A DNA stretch of 5,490 nt from CAZGQY01 sp964528035. Its GTDB lineage: Bacteria > Pseudomonadota > Gammaproteobacteria > Methylococcales > UBA1147. This document shows, one piece after another, positions 1 through 5,490 of this stretch (positions are counted from its first letter, which is position 1; each line of letters opens with the position of its first letter). The position numbers were made by a program, and so were the translations under genes. The stretch is taken from positions 1-5,490 of the forward strand of contig CAZGQY010000240.1 in the NCBI GenBank assembly GCA_964528035.1. Direction: 5' to 3'. The notes under the pieces were generated by a model. That model saw only the letters and a program-made list of their open reading frames with translations. It did not search any database and was not told where the DNA came from.

Positions 1-66
<66 letters not shown>

Positions 67-79
67 GCTCTTTAGGGTA

Positions 80-116
80 ATATCTGAAACCTCTGTAGAG
101 CGGTACATCAGGATAT
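80..116 (+). other. Hairpin in the tRNA 3' trailer
   Basis: ATATC at 80-84 pairs with GATAT at 112-116, and TGA at 85-87 pairs with TCA at 108-110, with G111 bulged. Inside this lies a small CTC/GAG hairpin (91-93 with 98-100). No T run follows, so it is not an intrinsic terminator. It could mark the 3' trailer for RNase processing, but this is inference and the stem is only moderately stable. Confidence 0.35.
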
Positions 117-191
117 CGGAAAGTTTTCGAAATAAATCGATCTCTAATCTATTCGCTTGTGATTAATTGGCACAGGATCGAGATTGCTCGC

Positions 192-221
192 TTGTATTAA
201 ATGATAGCAGCCTGTTATAAT
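192..221 (+). promoter_or_regulatory. Candidate sigma-70 extended -10 promoter for the rimP operon leader
   Basis: A perfect -10 hexamer TATAAT lies at 216-221 and is preceded by TG at 213-214, giving the extended -10 form TGnTATAAT. The best -35 at a workable distance is TTGTAT (192-197), a 3 of 6 match with an 18-nt spacer; a weak -35 is common when the -10 is extended. The predicted transcription start is about 227-229. Such a transcript would have a leader of about 190 nt and would meet both terminators before rimP, independently of transcription arriving from the tRNA gene. Sequence evidence only. Confidence 0.55.
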
Positions 222-311
222 CGGTGAATTGATTCCCGGACCGAGGCCCTCAGCGTGTGATTGTCTCTGTAGAAGTGGACGGTGACGAGTCGTTTGAGAT
301 GGCAGCCAGTT

Positions 312-330
312 CCCGCTACCAATATTGAAA
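312..330 (+). repeat. tRNA 3'-tail repeat, copy 2
   Basis: CCCGCTACCAATA (312-324) followed directly by TTGAAA (325-330) repeats the 3' end and trailer of the tRNA at 43-66, lacking 5 bases. Weaker similarity reaches a few bases further upstream into the T-stem region: 14 of the last 18 tRNA bases match 304-321. No cloverleaf can be drawn for the 75 bases before it: the T loop and a matching 5' acceptor strand are missing. It is thus a tail fragment, not a functional tRNA gene. It abuts the first terminator. This resembles the rtT repeats of the Escherichia coli tyrT operon, which also carry a tRNA 3' end, or could be the scar of a lost tandem tRNA gene. Confidence 0.6.
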
Positions 331-351
331 AGGCCCCTACCGGGGCTTTTT
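328..351 (+). terminator. Intrinsic terminator 1 (metY / rimP leader)
   Basis: AAAAGGCCCC (328-337) pairs with GGGGCTTTTT (342-351) around a TACC loop: five G:C pairs, one G:U and four A:U. The T run of the 3' arm, followed by GGG and another T run (355-359), is typical of a strong Rho-independent terminator. The A run on the 5' side means it could also work on the opposite strand. It would end most tRNA transcripts, with readthrough feeding rimP. Confidence 0.9.
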
Positions 352-383
352 GGGTTTTTGGATAAGGGTGTTATTTTTTGAGG

Positions 384-405
384 ATGGGCCTATGGCCCAT
401 TTTTT
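384..405 (+). terminator. Intrinsic terminator 2, just before the rimP ribosome binding site
   Basis: ATGGGCC (384-390) and GGCCCAT (394-400) form a perfect 7-bp stem with a 3-nt TAT loop, followed by T residues through 405. The rimP Shine-Dalgarno begins at 412, so the hairpin sits at the edge of the initiating ribosome's footprint and may affect translation as well as transcription. Its 5' arm can alternatively pair with GGCCC at 332-336 in terminator 1 or at 245-249. Confidence 0.8.
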
Positions 406-411
406 GTGTGT

Positions 412-415
412 GGAG
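412..415 (+). promoter_or_regulatory. rimP ribosome binding site (decides the start)
   Basis: GGAG at 412-415 lies 2 nt before the ATG at 418 and 5 nt before the ATG at 421. The 5-nt spacing favours 421. The in-frame GTG at 406 has only the terminator T run upstream and lies before this site, so it is unlikely to be used. Confidence 0.6.
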
Positions 416-420
416 ATATG

Positions 421-888
421 ATGAGGCGAGCGCCAGATCATTTGATAAATTTAATCGAACCTGTTGTAACGGGTATGGGGTACGAGTGTGTGGGCGTGGA
501 GTATTTGGCGGATCAGCAGGATAGTGTTCTACGAGTGTATATCGATGCTGATGGTGGAATATTGTTGAATGATTGTTCTAAAGTGAGCCATCAGTTGAGT
601 GGTGTATTGGATGTTGACGATCCGATTTCGAGTAATTACCGTCTGGAGGTGTCGTCACCGGGTACGGATAGGCCGCTGTTTACATTGGATCAATTCGATC
701 GCTTTCGCGGCAATGTCGCTAAAGTGTCTCTCCTCACTTCCATGAATGGTCGAAGAAATCTGATTGGAATTTTGGATGGCTTAAAAGGTGAGTCGGTTGT
801 TTTAAAATTGGAAGAAGATATTTGGGAGATACCTTTTGGTAAAATCAGAAAGGCTTGCCTAGCTCCTGACTATCAGATTACAGAATAG
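421..888 (+). CDS. rimP: Ribosome maturation factor RimP
   Basis: RimP (formerly YhbC, DUF150) is a cytoplasmic 30S assembly factor that helps early 16S rRNA folding and binding of S12. With the start at 421 the protein has 155 aa, against 150 in Escherichia coli. The N-terminal alpha/beta domain (about 1-84) contains YIDADGGILLNDCSKVSHQLS (40-60) and ends with the family signature LEVSSPGTDRPLF (75-87). The SH3-like C-terminal domain follows (about 88-150), ending near the conserved FGKIRKACLAPDY. The adjacent ATG at 418 would add one residue; the upstream GTG at 406 would add five residues that do not look like the family. It is the first gene of the operon and its TAG stop overlaps the nusA Shine-Dalgarno, with 10 nt between the genes, so translation of the two is probably coupled. 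Expression should depend on readthrough of the two terminators upstream. Confidence 0.96.
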   Translation: MRRAPDHLINLIEPVVTGMGYECVGVEYLADQQDSVLRVYIDADGGILLNDCSKVSHQLSGVLDVDDPISSNYRLEVSSPGTDRPLFTLDQFDRFRGNVAKVSLLTSMNGRRNLIGILDGLKGESVVLKLEEDIWEIPFGKIRKACLAPDYQITE

Positions 889-898
889 GGAAAACGAT

Positions 899-2404
899 AT
901 GTCAAACAAAGAAATTTTGTTGGTCTTGGATGCCGTTTCCAATGAAAAAGAAATCGACAAAGAAACGATATTCGAAGCGGTCGAGTTTGCCATGGAAACC
1001 GCGACTATTAAACGCCACGGTCATAAAATCGATGCGCGTGTGCGTATAGATCGGGAGACAGGTGATTACAATACTTTTCGTCGTTGGCTGGTTGTTGACT
1101 CGAACGACGAATTTGAAGACGGTATCGAGTCATGTGATACGCAAATTCTTTTACCGGACGCGGAAAAAATACAGCCGGATATAAAATTGGGCGACTATAT
1201 AGAAGAGCCAATCGATTCAATCCCATTTGGTCGTATTGCTGCCCAGACCGCTAAGCAGGTAATCGTACAAAAAGTACGGGAAGCAGAACGAAAAAAAATT
1301 GCGCTGGCGTACCAGGATCGGGTGGGTGAGCTGGTTACAGGTGTTGTGAAACGTGTAGAAAGAGGTGTGGTTTTTCTTGATCTTGGAGGTAATGCCGAAG
1401 CTGTTATTCCAAAGGAAGATATGATTTCCAAGGAAGCGATACGTAATGGAGATCGTGTTAGGGGGTATTTGTATGCTGTGCGTCAGGAAGTGCGTGGTCC
1501 GCAATTGTTCGTTAGTCGAACATCGCCGCATTTACTGATGGAATTGTTTCGACTTGAAGTGCCTGAGGTTAATGAAGGGTTGATCGAAATATTAGGCGCT
1601 GCCCGCGATCCTGGGTCAAGAGCAAAAATCGCTGTTAAGAGTAATGACCCGCGATTGGACCCGGTCGGTGCATGCGTTGGAATGAGAGGTTCTCGTGTCC
1701 AGGCGGTTTCCAATGAACTGGGGGGTGAGCGCGTAGATATTATTTTGTGGCATGAAAATGAGGCACAGTTTGTGATCAACGCGATGTCGCCTGCTGAAAT
1801 TGCTTCAATTGTAGTGGATGAAGATGCCCACAGTATGGATGTTGCCGTTGCCACCGAAAATTTGTCTCAGGCTATAGGCAGGGGTGGGCAAAATGTACGT
1901 TTGGCCACCGAACTTACCGGCTGGAATTTGAATGTTATGGATGAGTCGGAGGCCGAAAACAAGAGCGAAGAAGAGCGAGAAAAAATGACTCAGGCATTTA
2001 TGAAAGAATTGGATGTTGATGAGACTGTTGCATCTATCTTGCTACAGGAAGGTTTTTCCAGTGTTGAAGAGTTGGCTTATGTACCAGAGAAGGAGTTGTT
2101 GGAGATCGAAGAATTCGATGAAAAAATTGTTACAGAATTACGAGATCGAGCAAAGGATGTGGTCTTGATAAAAGCGATTTCAGCCGAAGAACAACTTGAA
2201 GAGGTTCACCCTGCCGCGGATTTATTGGAAATGGATGGGGTTGATAAGGAGCTTGCTTATACACTGGCCAGCAAGGGCGTGATTTGCATGGAAGACTTGG
2301 CGGAATTATCGATTGATGAGATGTCGGAAATTGCAGACATTGGACAGGAAAAGGCGGGCGAACTGATTATGGCGGCACGTGCCCCCTGGTTTGCTAAAGA
2401 TTAG
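899..2404 (+). CDS. nusA: Transcription termination/antitermination factor NusA
   Basis: NusA binds RNA polymerase and nascent RNA and modulates pausing, intrinsic and Rho-dependent termination, and rRNA antitermination. At 501 aa it is close to the 495 aa of Escherichia coli NusA. Domains in order: N-terminal RNA polymerase-binding domain (about 1-130, with the conserved helix ending in AAQTAKQVIVQKVREAER, 114-131); S1 domain (about 140-207); KH1 with VGACVGMRGSRVQAV (256-270) and the following LGGERVDIILW; KH2 with AIGRGGQNVRLA (325-336); acidic repeat AR1 (about 364-424, EGFSSVEELAYVP); and AR2 (about 438-497, ADLLEMDGVD). AR domains are characteristic of proteobacterial NusA; in Escherichia coli AR2 contacts the alpha CTD and relieves self-inhibition, and AR1 binds lambda N. 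The start is supported by AGGGA at 887-891, 7 nt before ATG. Because NusA acts on hairpin terminators, the tandem terminators upstream of rimP make feedback on its own operon plausible. Confidence 0.98.
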   Translation: MSNKEILLVLDAVSNEKEIDKETIFEAVEFAMETATIKRHGHKIDARVRIDRETGDYNTFRRWLVVDSNDEFEDGIESCDTQILLPDAEKIQPDIKLGDYIEEPIDSIPFGRIAAQTAKQVIVQKVREAERKKIALAYQDRVGELVTGVVKRVERGVVFLDLGGNAEAVIPKEDMISKEAIRNGDRVRGYLYAVRQEVRGPQLFVSRTSPHLLMELFRLEVPEVNEGLIEILGAARDPGSRAKIAVKSNDPRLDPVGACVGMRGSRVQAVSNELGGERVDIILWHENEAQFVINAMSPAEIASIVVDEDAHSMDVAVATENLSQAIGRGGQNVRLATELTGWNLNVMDESEAENKSEEEREKMTQAFMKELDVDETVASILLQEGFSSVEELAYVPEKELLEIEEFDEKIVTELRDRAKDVVLIKAISAEEQLEEVHPAADLLEMDGVDKELAYTLASKGVICMEDLAELSIDEMSEIADIGQEKAGELIMAARAPWFAKD

Positions 2405-2434
2405 GCCGGCGAATAAGCTGGAGGATATGAATTC

Positions 2435-4996
2435 ATGAGTAACGTAACAGTACGACAACTTGCGGGTGTGGTTGGAATTTCCCTGGAGCGACTGCTTTCG
2501 CAACTTGGCGATGCCGGCTTAAAGGCTTCAAATGCAGATGATGTATTGAATGATGATGAAAAAATGAGGTTACTCACTTTTCTGAGAGCCAGTCATGGTA
2601 AGGAGGTCGATAGTTCCTCTGTGTCAAAAAAAGTTGTGTTGAAGAGAAGGAGTGTGAGTGTATTGACGCAATCCAAAGTACCTGGCCGCTTGGAAAAGAG
2701 TGTTAATGTTGAGGTAAGAAAGCGGCGAACTTACGTTAAACGAAGTGAAATAATTGAAACCGATGGCCAGGTTACGGATATTGAGAAAGCCAAAAAAGCT
2801 TTAGACGAACAACGAAAATTAGTCGAGTCTCAGGATGCTGAGCGAACTTTAAAAGAAGTCGAAATCAAGAAACGGCTAGATGAAGAGGAGGCTGAGAGAG
2901 TCCGTATTGAGGAAGAAAAGCGTCTCGATGAGCAACGTAAAGCAGAAGAGGAAGAAGCATCAAAAGCCTTAGTCTTAGCTGAGAAGAAAAAAGAAGAAGC
3001 CAGGCTGGCTGCGGCAAAACCGCCTGTTCAGCCGGATGCAGGTGCCCGCACACCCGGAAATACAAGAAGAAAGAATCAAAAGCAGGAGAAAAAGAAAGAG
3101 TCGGTTGAAGACGATAGACATAGAAAACAGTTGCATGTTGAAGCAACGAAAAAGCGTAAGAAAAAGCGCGGACGGGTTGTTCGACCGCTGGTTTCTTCCG
3201 GAGATCAAAAACACGGTTTTGAAAAACCGACGGCCCCTATCGTTCGAGAGATATCCATTTCGGAAGAAATTACGGTCTCTGATTTGGCTCAGAAAATGTC
3301 AGTGAAGGCGGTCGAGTTGATTAAAATACTCATGGGTATGGGTATTATGGCGACAATTAATCAGGTGATTGATCAGGATACAGCGAGTCTTGTTGTTGAA
3401 GAAATGGGACACACTGTTGTATTGCGAAGTGACGAGAATCTTGAATCGGAATTGCTCGAGAATATTTCCACGAATTCCGGGGTTCAGAAGCCACGTGCGC
3501 CTGTAGTAACAATAATGGGCCATGTTGACCACGGCAAAACTTCACTGTTGGACTATATTCGCGAAAGCCAGATTGCGTCTGCTGAGGCAGGGGGTATTAC
3601 ACAGCATATTGGTGCCTACCAGGTGGAAACGGGGCATGGATCTATTACATTTTTAGACACACCGGGTCATGCAGCGTTTACTGCTATGCGGGCAAGGGGT
3701 GCTGAAGTCACTGACGTTGTTGTGGTTGTTGTGGCGGCGGATGATGGTGTGATGCCGCAAACAAAAGAGGCAATAGAGCATGCTTTAGCAGGTCAGGTAC
3801 CTATTATTGTTGCGGTGAACAAAATTGATAAACCTGATGCTGATCCTGATCGGGTTAAACAGGAATTGGCAGCGATGAACGTTGTTCCTGAAGAGTGGGG
3901 CGGTGATACTCAATTTGTAAATGTCTCAGCAAAGACGGGTGAGGGCGTCGACGCATTACTGGAGGCTTTAGTCCTGCAATCAGAAATTCTCGAACTGACA
4001 GCTGCCGATGAAGGAATTGCTTCTGGAGTTGTTGTTGAGGCTCGATTGGATAAAGGTCGGGGTACAGTGGCAACTCTATTGATCAGTGATGGTTTGCTGG
4101 ATAAGGGGCAAATCATACTTTGCGGTGAAGAATTTGGTCGTATTCGGGCAATGTTTAACGAAAACGGTAAAGCTATGAAGCAGGCTGGACCGTCGACTCC
4201 GGTGGAAGTTCTGGGGTTATCTGGTACTCCGGATGCCGGTGAAAAATTTGTCGTTGTCGAAGATGAACGAAGAGCCCGGGAATTAGCAGATTTTCGAGAA
4301 GAAAAATCAAGAAATAAAAAACTGGCCCAACAAAAAGCGACTAAATTGGATGAAGTGTTTTCGCAAATGGAAGCTGGAGATGTTTCGGAGTTGAATTTGA
4401 TCGTTAAAACCGATGTGCATGGTAGTTTAGGAGCGCTGCGGGATGCTTTGACCGGTTTATCCACGGACGAGGTCTCTGTTCGAGTCGTCTCTGGTGGAGT
4501 CGGTGGAATTAATGAAGGTGATGCGAATCTGGCCCTGGCGTCCAATGGGATTATTATTGGGTTCAATGTCCGTGCTGATGTGAGTGCAAGAAAATTGATC
4601 GAAGAGAAAGGTTTGGACTTGCATTATTACAGTGTAATTTACGATGTTATTGATGAAGTTAAAAAGTCTATAAACGGCTTGTTGGCTCCGGAAATCAAAG
4701 AAGAAATTGTCGGTATTGCTGAAGTCAGAGATGTTTTTCGGTCTCCAAAATTTGGTGCCATCGCTGGATGTATGGTTACTGAAGGTTTGGTTGCACGTAA
4801 TTTACCCATAAGAGTACTGCGGGATAATGTTGTGATCTACGAAGGGCAGTTAGAGTCACTGCGTCGATTTAAAGATGATATATCTGAGGTTAAGTCGGGT
4901 ATGGAATGTGGAATAGGGGTGAAAAATTACAACGATGTTAAGGAAAATGACTTGATTGAAGTATTCAAAACTATAGAAGTTAAGCGCGAAATATGA
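2435..4996 (+). CDS. infB: Translation initiation factor IF2
   Basis: IF2 is the GTPase that brings fMet-tRNA(fMet) to the 30S subunit and promotes 50S joining. The 853 aa fit the long form (Escherichia coli 890). Residues 1-52 form the IF2-N1 winged domain. Residues about 110-250 are a charged Lys/Glu/Arg-rich, probably coiled-coil linker, and about 275-330 form the second IF2-N domain (ITVSDLAQKMSVKAVELIK). The G domain starts near 355: G1 GHVDHGKT (362-369), G2 GGIT (386-389), G3 DTPGH (408-412), G4 NKID (462-465), G5 SAK (498-500), all intact. Domain II follows, then a helical linker (about 610-650), C1 with KTDVHGS (658-664), and C2, the fMet-tRNA-binding domain (about 755-853, FGAIAGCMVTEG and GMECGIGVKNYNDV). 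GGAGG at 2420-2424 lies 10 nt before ATG. A second Shine-Dalgarno inside the gene (2599-2607) precedes GTG codon 63. The gap from nusA is 30 nt. Confidence 0.98.
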   Translation: MSNVTVRQLAGVVGISLERLLSQLGDAGLKASNADDVLNDDEKMRLLTFLRASHGKEVDSSSVSKKVVLKRRSVSVLTQSKVPGRLEKSVNVEVRKRRTYVKRSEIIETDGQVTDIEKAKKALDEQRKLVESQDAERTLKEVEIKKRLDEEEAERVRIEEEKRLDEQRKAEEEEASKALVLAEKKKEEARLAAAKPPVQPDAGARTPGNTRRKNQKQEKKKESVEDDRHRKQLHVEATKKRKKKRGRVVRPLVSSGDQKHGFEKPTAPIVREISISEEITVSDLAQKMSVKAVELIKILMGMGIMATINQVIDQDTASLVVEEMGHTVVLRSDENLESELLENISTNSGVQKPRAPVVTIMGHVDHGKTSLLDYIRESQIASAEAGGITQHIGAYQVETGHGSITFLDTPGHAAFTAMRARGAEVTDVVVVVVAADDGVMPQTKEAIEHALAGQVPIIVAVNKIDKPDADPDRVKQELAAMNVVPEEWGGDTQFVNVSAKTGEGVDALLEALVLQSEILELTAADEGIASGVVVEARLDKGRGTVATLLISDGLLDKGQIILCGEEFGRIRAMFNENGKAMKQAGPSTPVEVLGLSGTPDAGEKFVVVEDERRARELADFREEKSRNKKLAQQKATKLDEVFSQMEAGDVSELNLIVKTDVHGSLGALRDALTGLSTDEVSVRVVSGGVGGINEGDANLALASNGIIIGFNVRADVSARKLIEEKGLDLHYYSVIYDVIDEVKKSINGLLAPEIKEEIVGIAEVRDVFRSPKFGAIAGCMVTEGLVARNLPIRVLRDNVVIYEGQLESLRRFKDDISEVKSGMECGIGVKNYNDVKENDLIEVFKTIEVKREI
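2599..2623 (+). promoter_or_regulatory. Internal Shine-Dalgarno and in-frame GTG in infB (candidate IF2 short-form start)
   Basis: TAAGGAGGT at 2599-2607 is complementary to nine consecutive bases of the 16S rRNA 3' end, a better match than the RBS of any gene in the window. GTG at 2621-2623 is codon 63 of infB, in frame, with 13 nt between. Starting there would give a 791-aa IF2 lacking only the N1 domain. Escherichia coli infB makes shorter IF2 forms from in-frame internal starts, including a GTG at codon 158, so the principle is known; use of this site is inference and the spacing is longer than ideal. Confidence 0.4.
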
Positions 4997-5008
4997 AGTT
5001 TCAACGTA

Positions 5009-5050
5009 TTGATATGCTAATCTTCGGCCTGATGAAGATCGGTATATCGA
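5009..5050 (+). other. Long imperfect hairpin in the infB-rbfA gap
   Basis: Bases 5009-5025 pair with 5034-5050 around an 8-nt loop (5026-5033). ATCTTC (5020-5025) with GAAGAT (5034-5039) and GATAT (5011-5015) with ATATC (5044-5048) are perfect. Between them are G:U, C:G and U:G pairs and one A/C mismatch. This makes about 17 bp in total and begins 12 nt after the infB stop. No T run follows, so it is not an intrinsic terminator. It may protect the infB 3' end, be cut by RNase III, or set the expression of rbfA, whose own Shine-Dalgarno is poor. Role inferred only. Confidence 0.55.
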
Positions 5051-5067
5051 ATTGAGCAGCCCGGTTT

Positions 5068-5427
5068 ATGCCTCGGACATTTAGTCGCAGTCAACGTGTC
5101 GCTTCTCAGGTTCAGCGTGAATTGGCTGTCATTCTGCAATCTGATCTTAGGGATCCGCGGCTTGGATTAATCACGATAAATGCAGTTGATGTTAGCCGTG
5201 ATCTGGCGGTCGCGAAAATCTATTTCACACTATTGAATGGTGATAAAAAATCTATTGATGGTAATCAGCTGATTTTGGAGCAATCGGCCCCTTTTATTCG
5301 AAAATTGCTGGGAAAACGAATGCGAATGCGGAATTTACCGGAATTGCGATTTATGTATGACGCTTCTATTGCACAAGGTTTGCGTATAGAAGAGCTATTG
5401 GATGATGAGCGCTCTGACAAACACTAA
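5068..5427 (+). CDS. rbfA: 30S ribosome-binding factor RbfA
   Basis: RbfA is a small KH-type protein that binds immature 30S subunits and helps late maturation of 16S rRNA, including its 5' end; it is needed for growth in the cold in Escherichia coli. Conserved features are the N-terminal SRSQRVASQVQREL (6-19), DPRLGLITINAVDVSRDLAVAKIY (29-52) in the KH fold, and FIRKLLGKRMRMRNLPELRFMYD (76-98). The 119 aa are shorter than the 133 of Escherichia coli because the C-terminal tail is short; that tail is dispensable for the core fold. The start at 5068 is the only reasonable one: a TGA lies in frame at 5053-5055 and no start codon comes between. The Shine-Dalgarno is weak (GAG at 5054-5056, 11 nt away), so translation may depend on the hairpin just upstream or on ribosomes coming from infB. 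Confidence 0.97.
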   Translation: MPRTFSRSQRVASQVQRELAVILQSDLRDPRLGLITINAVDVSRDLAVAKIYFTLLNGDKKSIDGNQLILEQSAPFIRKLLGKRMRMRNLPELRFMYDASIAQGLRIEELLDDERSDKH

Positions 5428-5490
5428 GGAGCGAAGATTCAATAATATACGAATCCTGACTTGTCTTATTGTCCGTCTTCTGCGTTGTAG
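5428..5490 (+). other. Spacer after rbfA; expected truB not reached
   Basis: A strong Shine-Dalgarno-like TAAGGAG (5425-5431) overlaps the rbfA stop codon, yet no ATG or GTG occurs on this strand in the remaining bases. The TTG at 5461 meets a TAG at 5488-5490, and a TTG at 5469 stays open only to the window edge. A short inverted repeat GATTC/GAATC (5436-5440 and 5451-5455) has no T run after it. In most relatives truB follows closely, so here it either starts beyond the edge or has been displaced. Confidence 0.4.

Larger units (their letters stand above)
227..405 (+). ncRNA. Candidate rimP-operon leader / attenuator RNA
   Basis: The segment runs from the predicted start of the 192-221 promoter to the end of the second terminator and contains no ORF. 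It holds three copies of GGCCC (245-249, 332-336, 394-398) and a complementary GGGCC (386-390), so alternative pairings that open the terminators can be drawn. Attenuator-like leaders upstream of rimP-nusA-infB have been described in Gammaproteobacteria (the rimP leader family), and in Escherichia coli cold-shock CspA-family proteins act as antiterminators at terminators of the metY-rpsO operon. Whether this leader belongs to that family is not shown here. If termination occurs at 351, the product would be a small RNA of about 125 nt carrying a tRNA-like CCA motif. The 5' end is a prediction. Confidence 0.4.

Noticed and set aside
167..187. Sigma-54-like promoter: TTGGCAC (167-173) with TTGC (184-187)
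   Set aside because: The distance from GG (169) to GC (186) is 17, against 12 in the -24/-12 consensus; sigma-54 promoters do not tolerate such a change.
246..321. A second functional tRNA gene ending at the CCA of 319-321
   Set aside because: No 5' acceptor strand complementary to 311-317, no T loop and no anticodon arm can be drawn; only the tail is tRNA-like.
406..420. GTG start at 406 for rimP, giving a 160-aa protein
   Set aside because: It directly follows the T run of terminator 2, has no Shine-Dalgarno, and adds residues unlike the family. GGAG at 412-415 serves the ATG at 421.
1290..1297. A8 run in nusA as a frameshift or assembly error
   Set aside because: The reading frame is intact on both sides and the encoded RKKI fits NusA family sequences.
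2626..2633. A7 run in infB as a programmed -1 frameshift site
   Set aside because: It encodes an ordinary Lys-Lys pair; I saw no convincing downstream stem and the -1 frame stops after about 25 codons.
3036..3305. 89-codon + strand ORF inside the infB linker
   Set aside because: It overlaps infB in another frame within a purine-rich stretch, and its Arg/Lys-rich product reflects the codon composition of the linker.
3910..4566. 218-codon ORF on the minus strand inside infB
   Set aside because: It lies opposite the G domain, domain II and C1 of IF2, with no recognisable family and a serine/proline-rich composition typical of an antisense shadow.

Overview
This window is the start of the conserved gammaproteobacterial rimP-nusA-infB-rbfA operon, with the 3' part of an initiator tRNA gene (metY type) just upstream. 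All genes lie on the + strand. The proteins match gammaproteobacterial family members along their length: RimP about 155 aa, NusA 501 aa with two C-terminal acidic repeats, a long IF2 of 853 aa, and RbfA 119 aa. NusA carries the duplicated C-terminal AR domains typical of that class. Base composition looks moderate (mid-40s % GC by eye). I would place the source among free-living, perhaps marine, Gammaproteobacteria related to Pseudomonadales/Cellvibrionales, but the genus cannot be told from this stretch.

Layout. 1-52: 3' two-thirds of tRNA-fMet(CAU), cut by the window edge. 53-420: a non-coding spacer with a hairpin (80-116), an extended -10 promoter (192-221), a second copy of the tRNA 3' tail (312-330) and two intrinsic terminators in tandem (328-351 and 384-405), the second ending only 6 nt before the rimP Shine-Dalgarno. 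421-888: rimP. 899-2404: nusA. 2435-4996: infB, with an internal full-length Shine-Dalgarno (2599-2607) before an in-frame GTG. 4997-5067: a gap filled by a long imperfect hairpin (5009-5050). 5068-5427: rbfA. 5428-5490: spacer with no start of the expected truB visible.

How the genes work together. The cluster couples transcription and translation: RimP and RbfA mature the 30S subunit, NusA controls RNA polymerase pausing, termination and antitermination, and IF2 delivers fMet-tRNA(fMet), the tRNA encoded just upstream, to the 30S subunit. The tandem terminators suggest that operon expression is set by attenuation/readthrough in the rimP leader, which fits a role for NusA in its own control.

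Nothing points to a mobile element, CRISPR array or accessory system. The genes are ordinary core genes; the points worth a second look are in the non-coding RNA layer: the duplicated tRNA tail, the attenuator-like leader, the possible second IF2 start, and the infB-rbfA hairpin.
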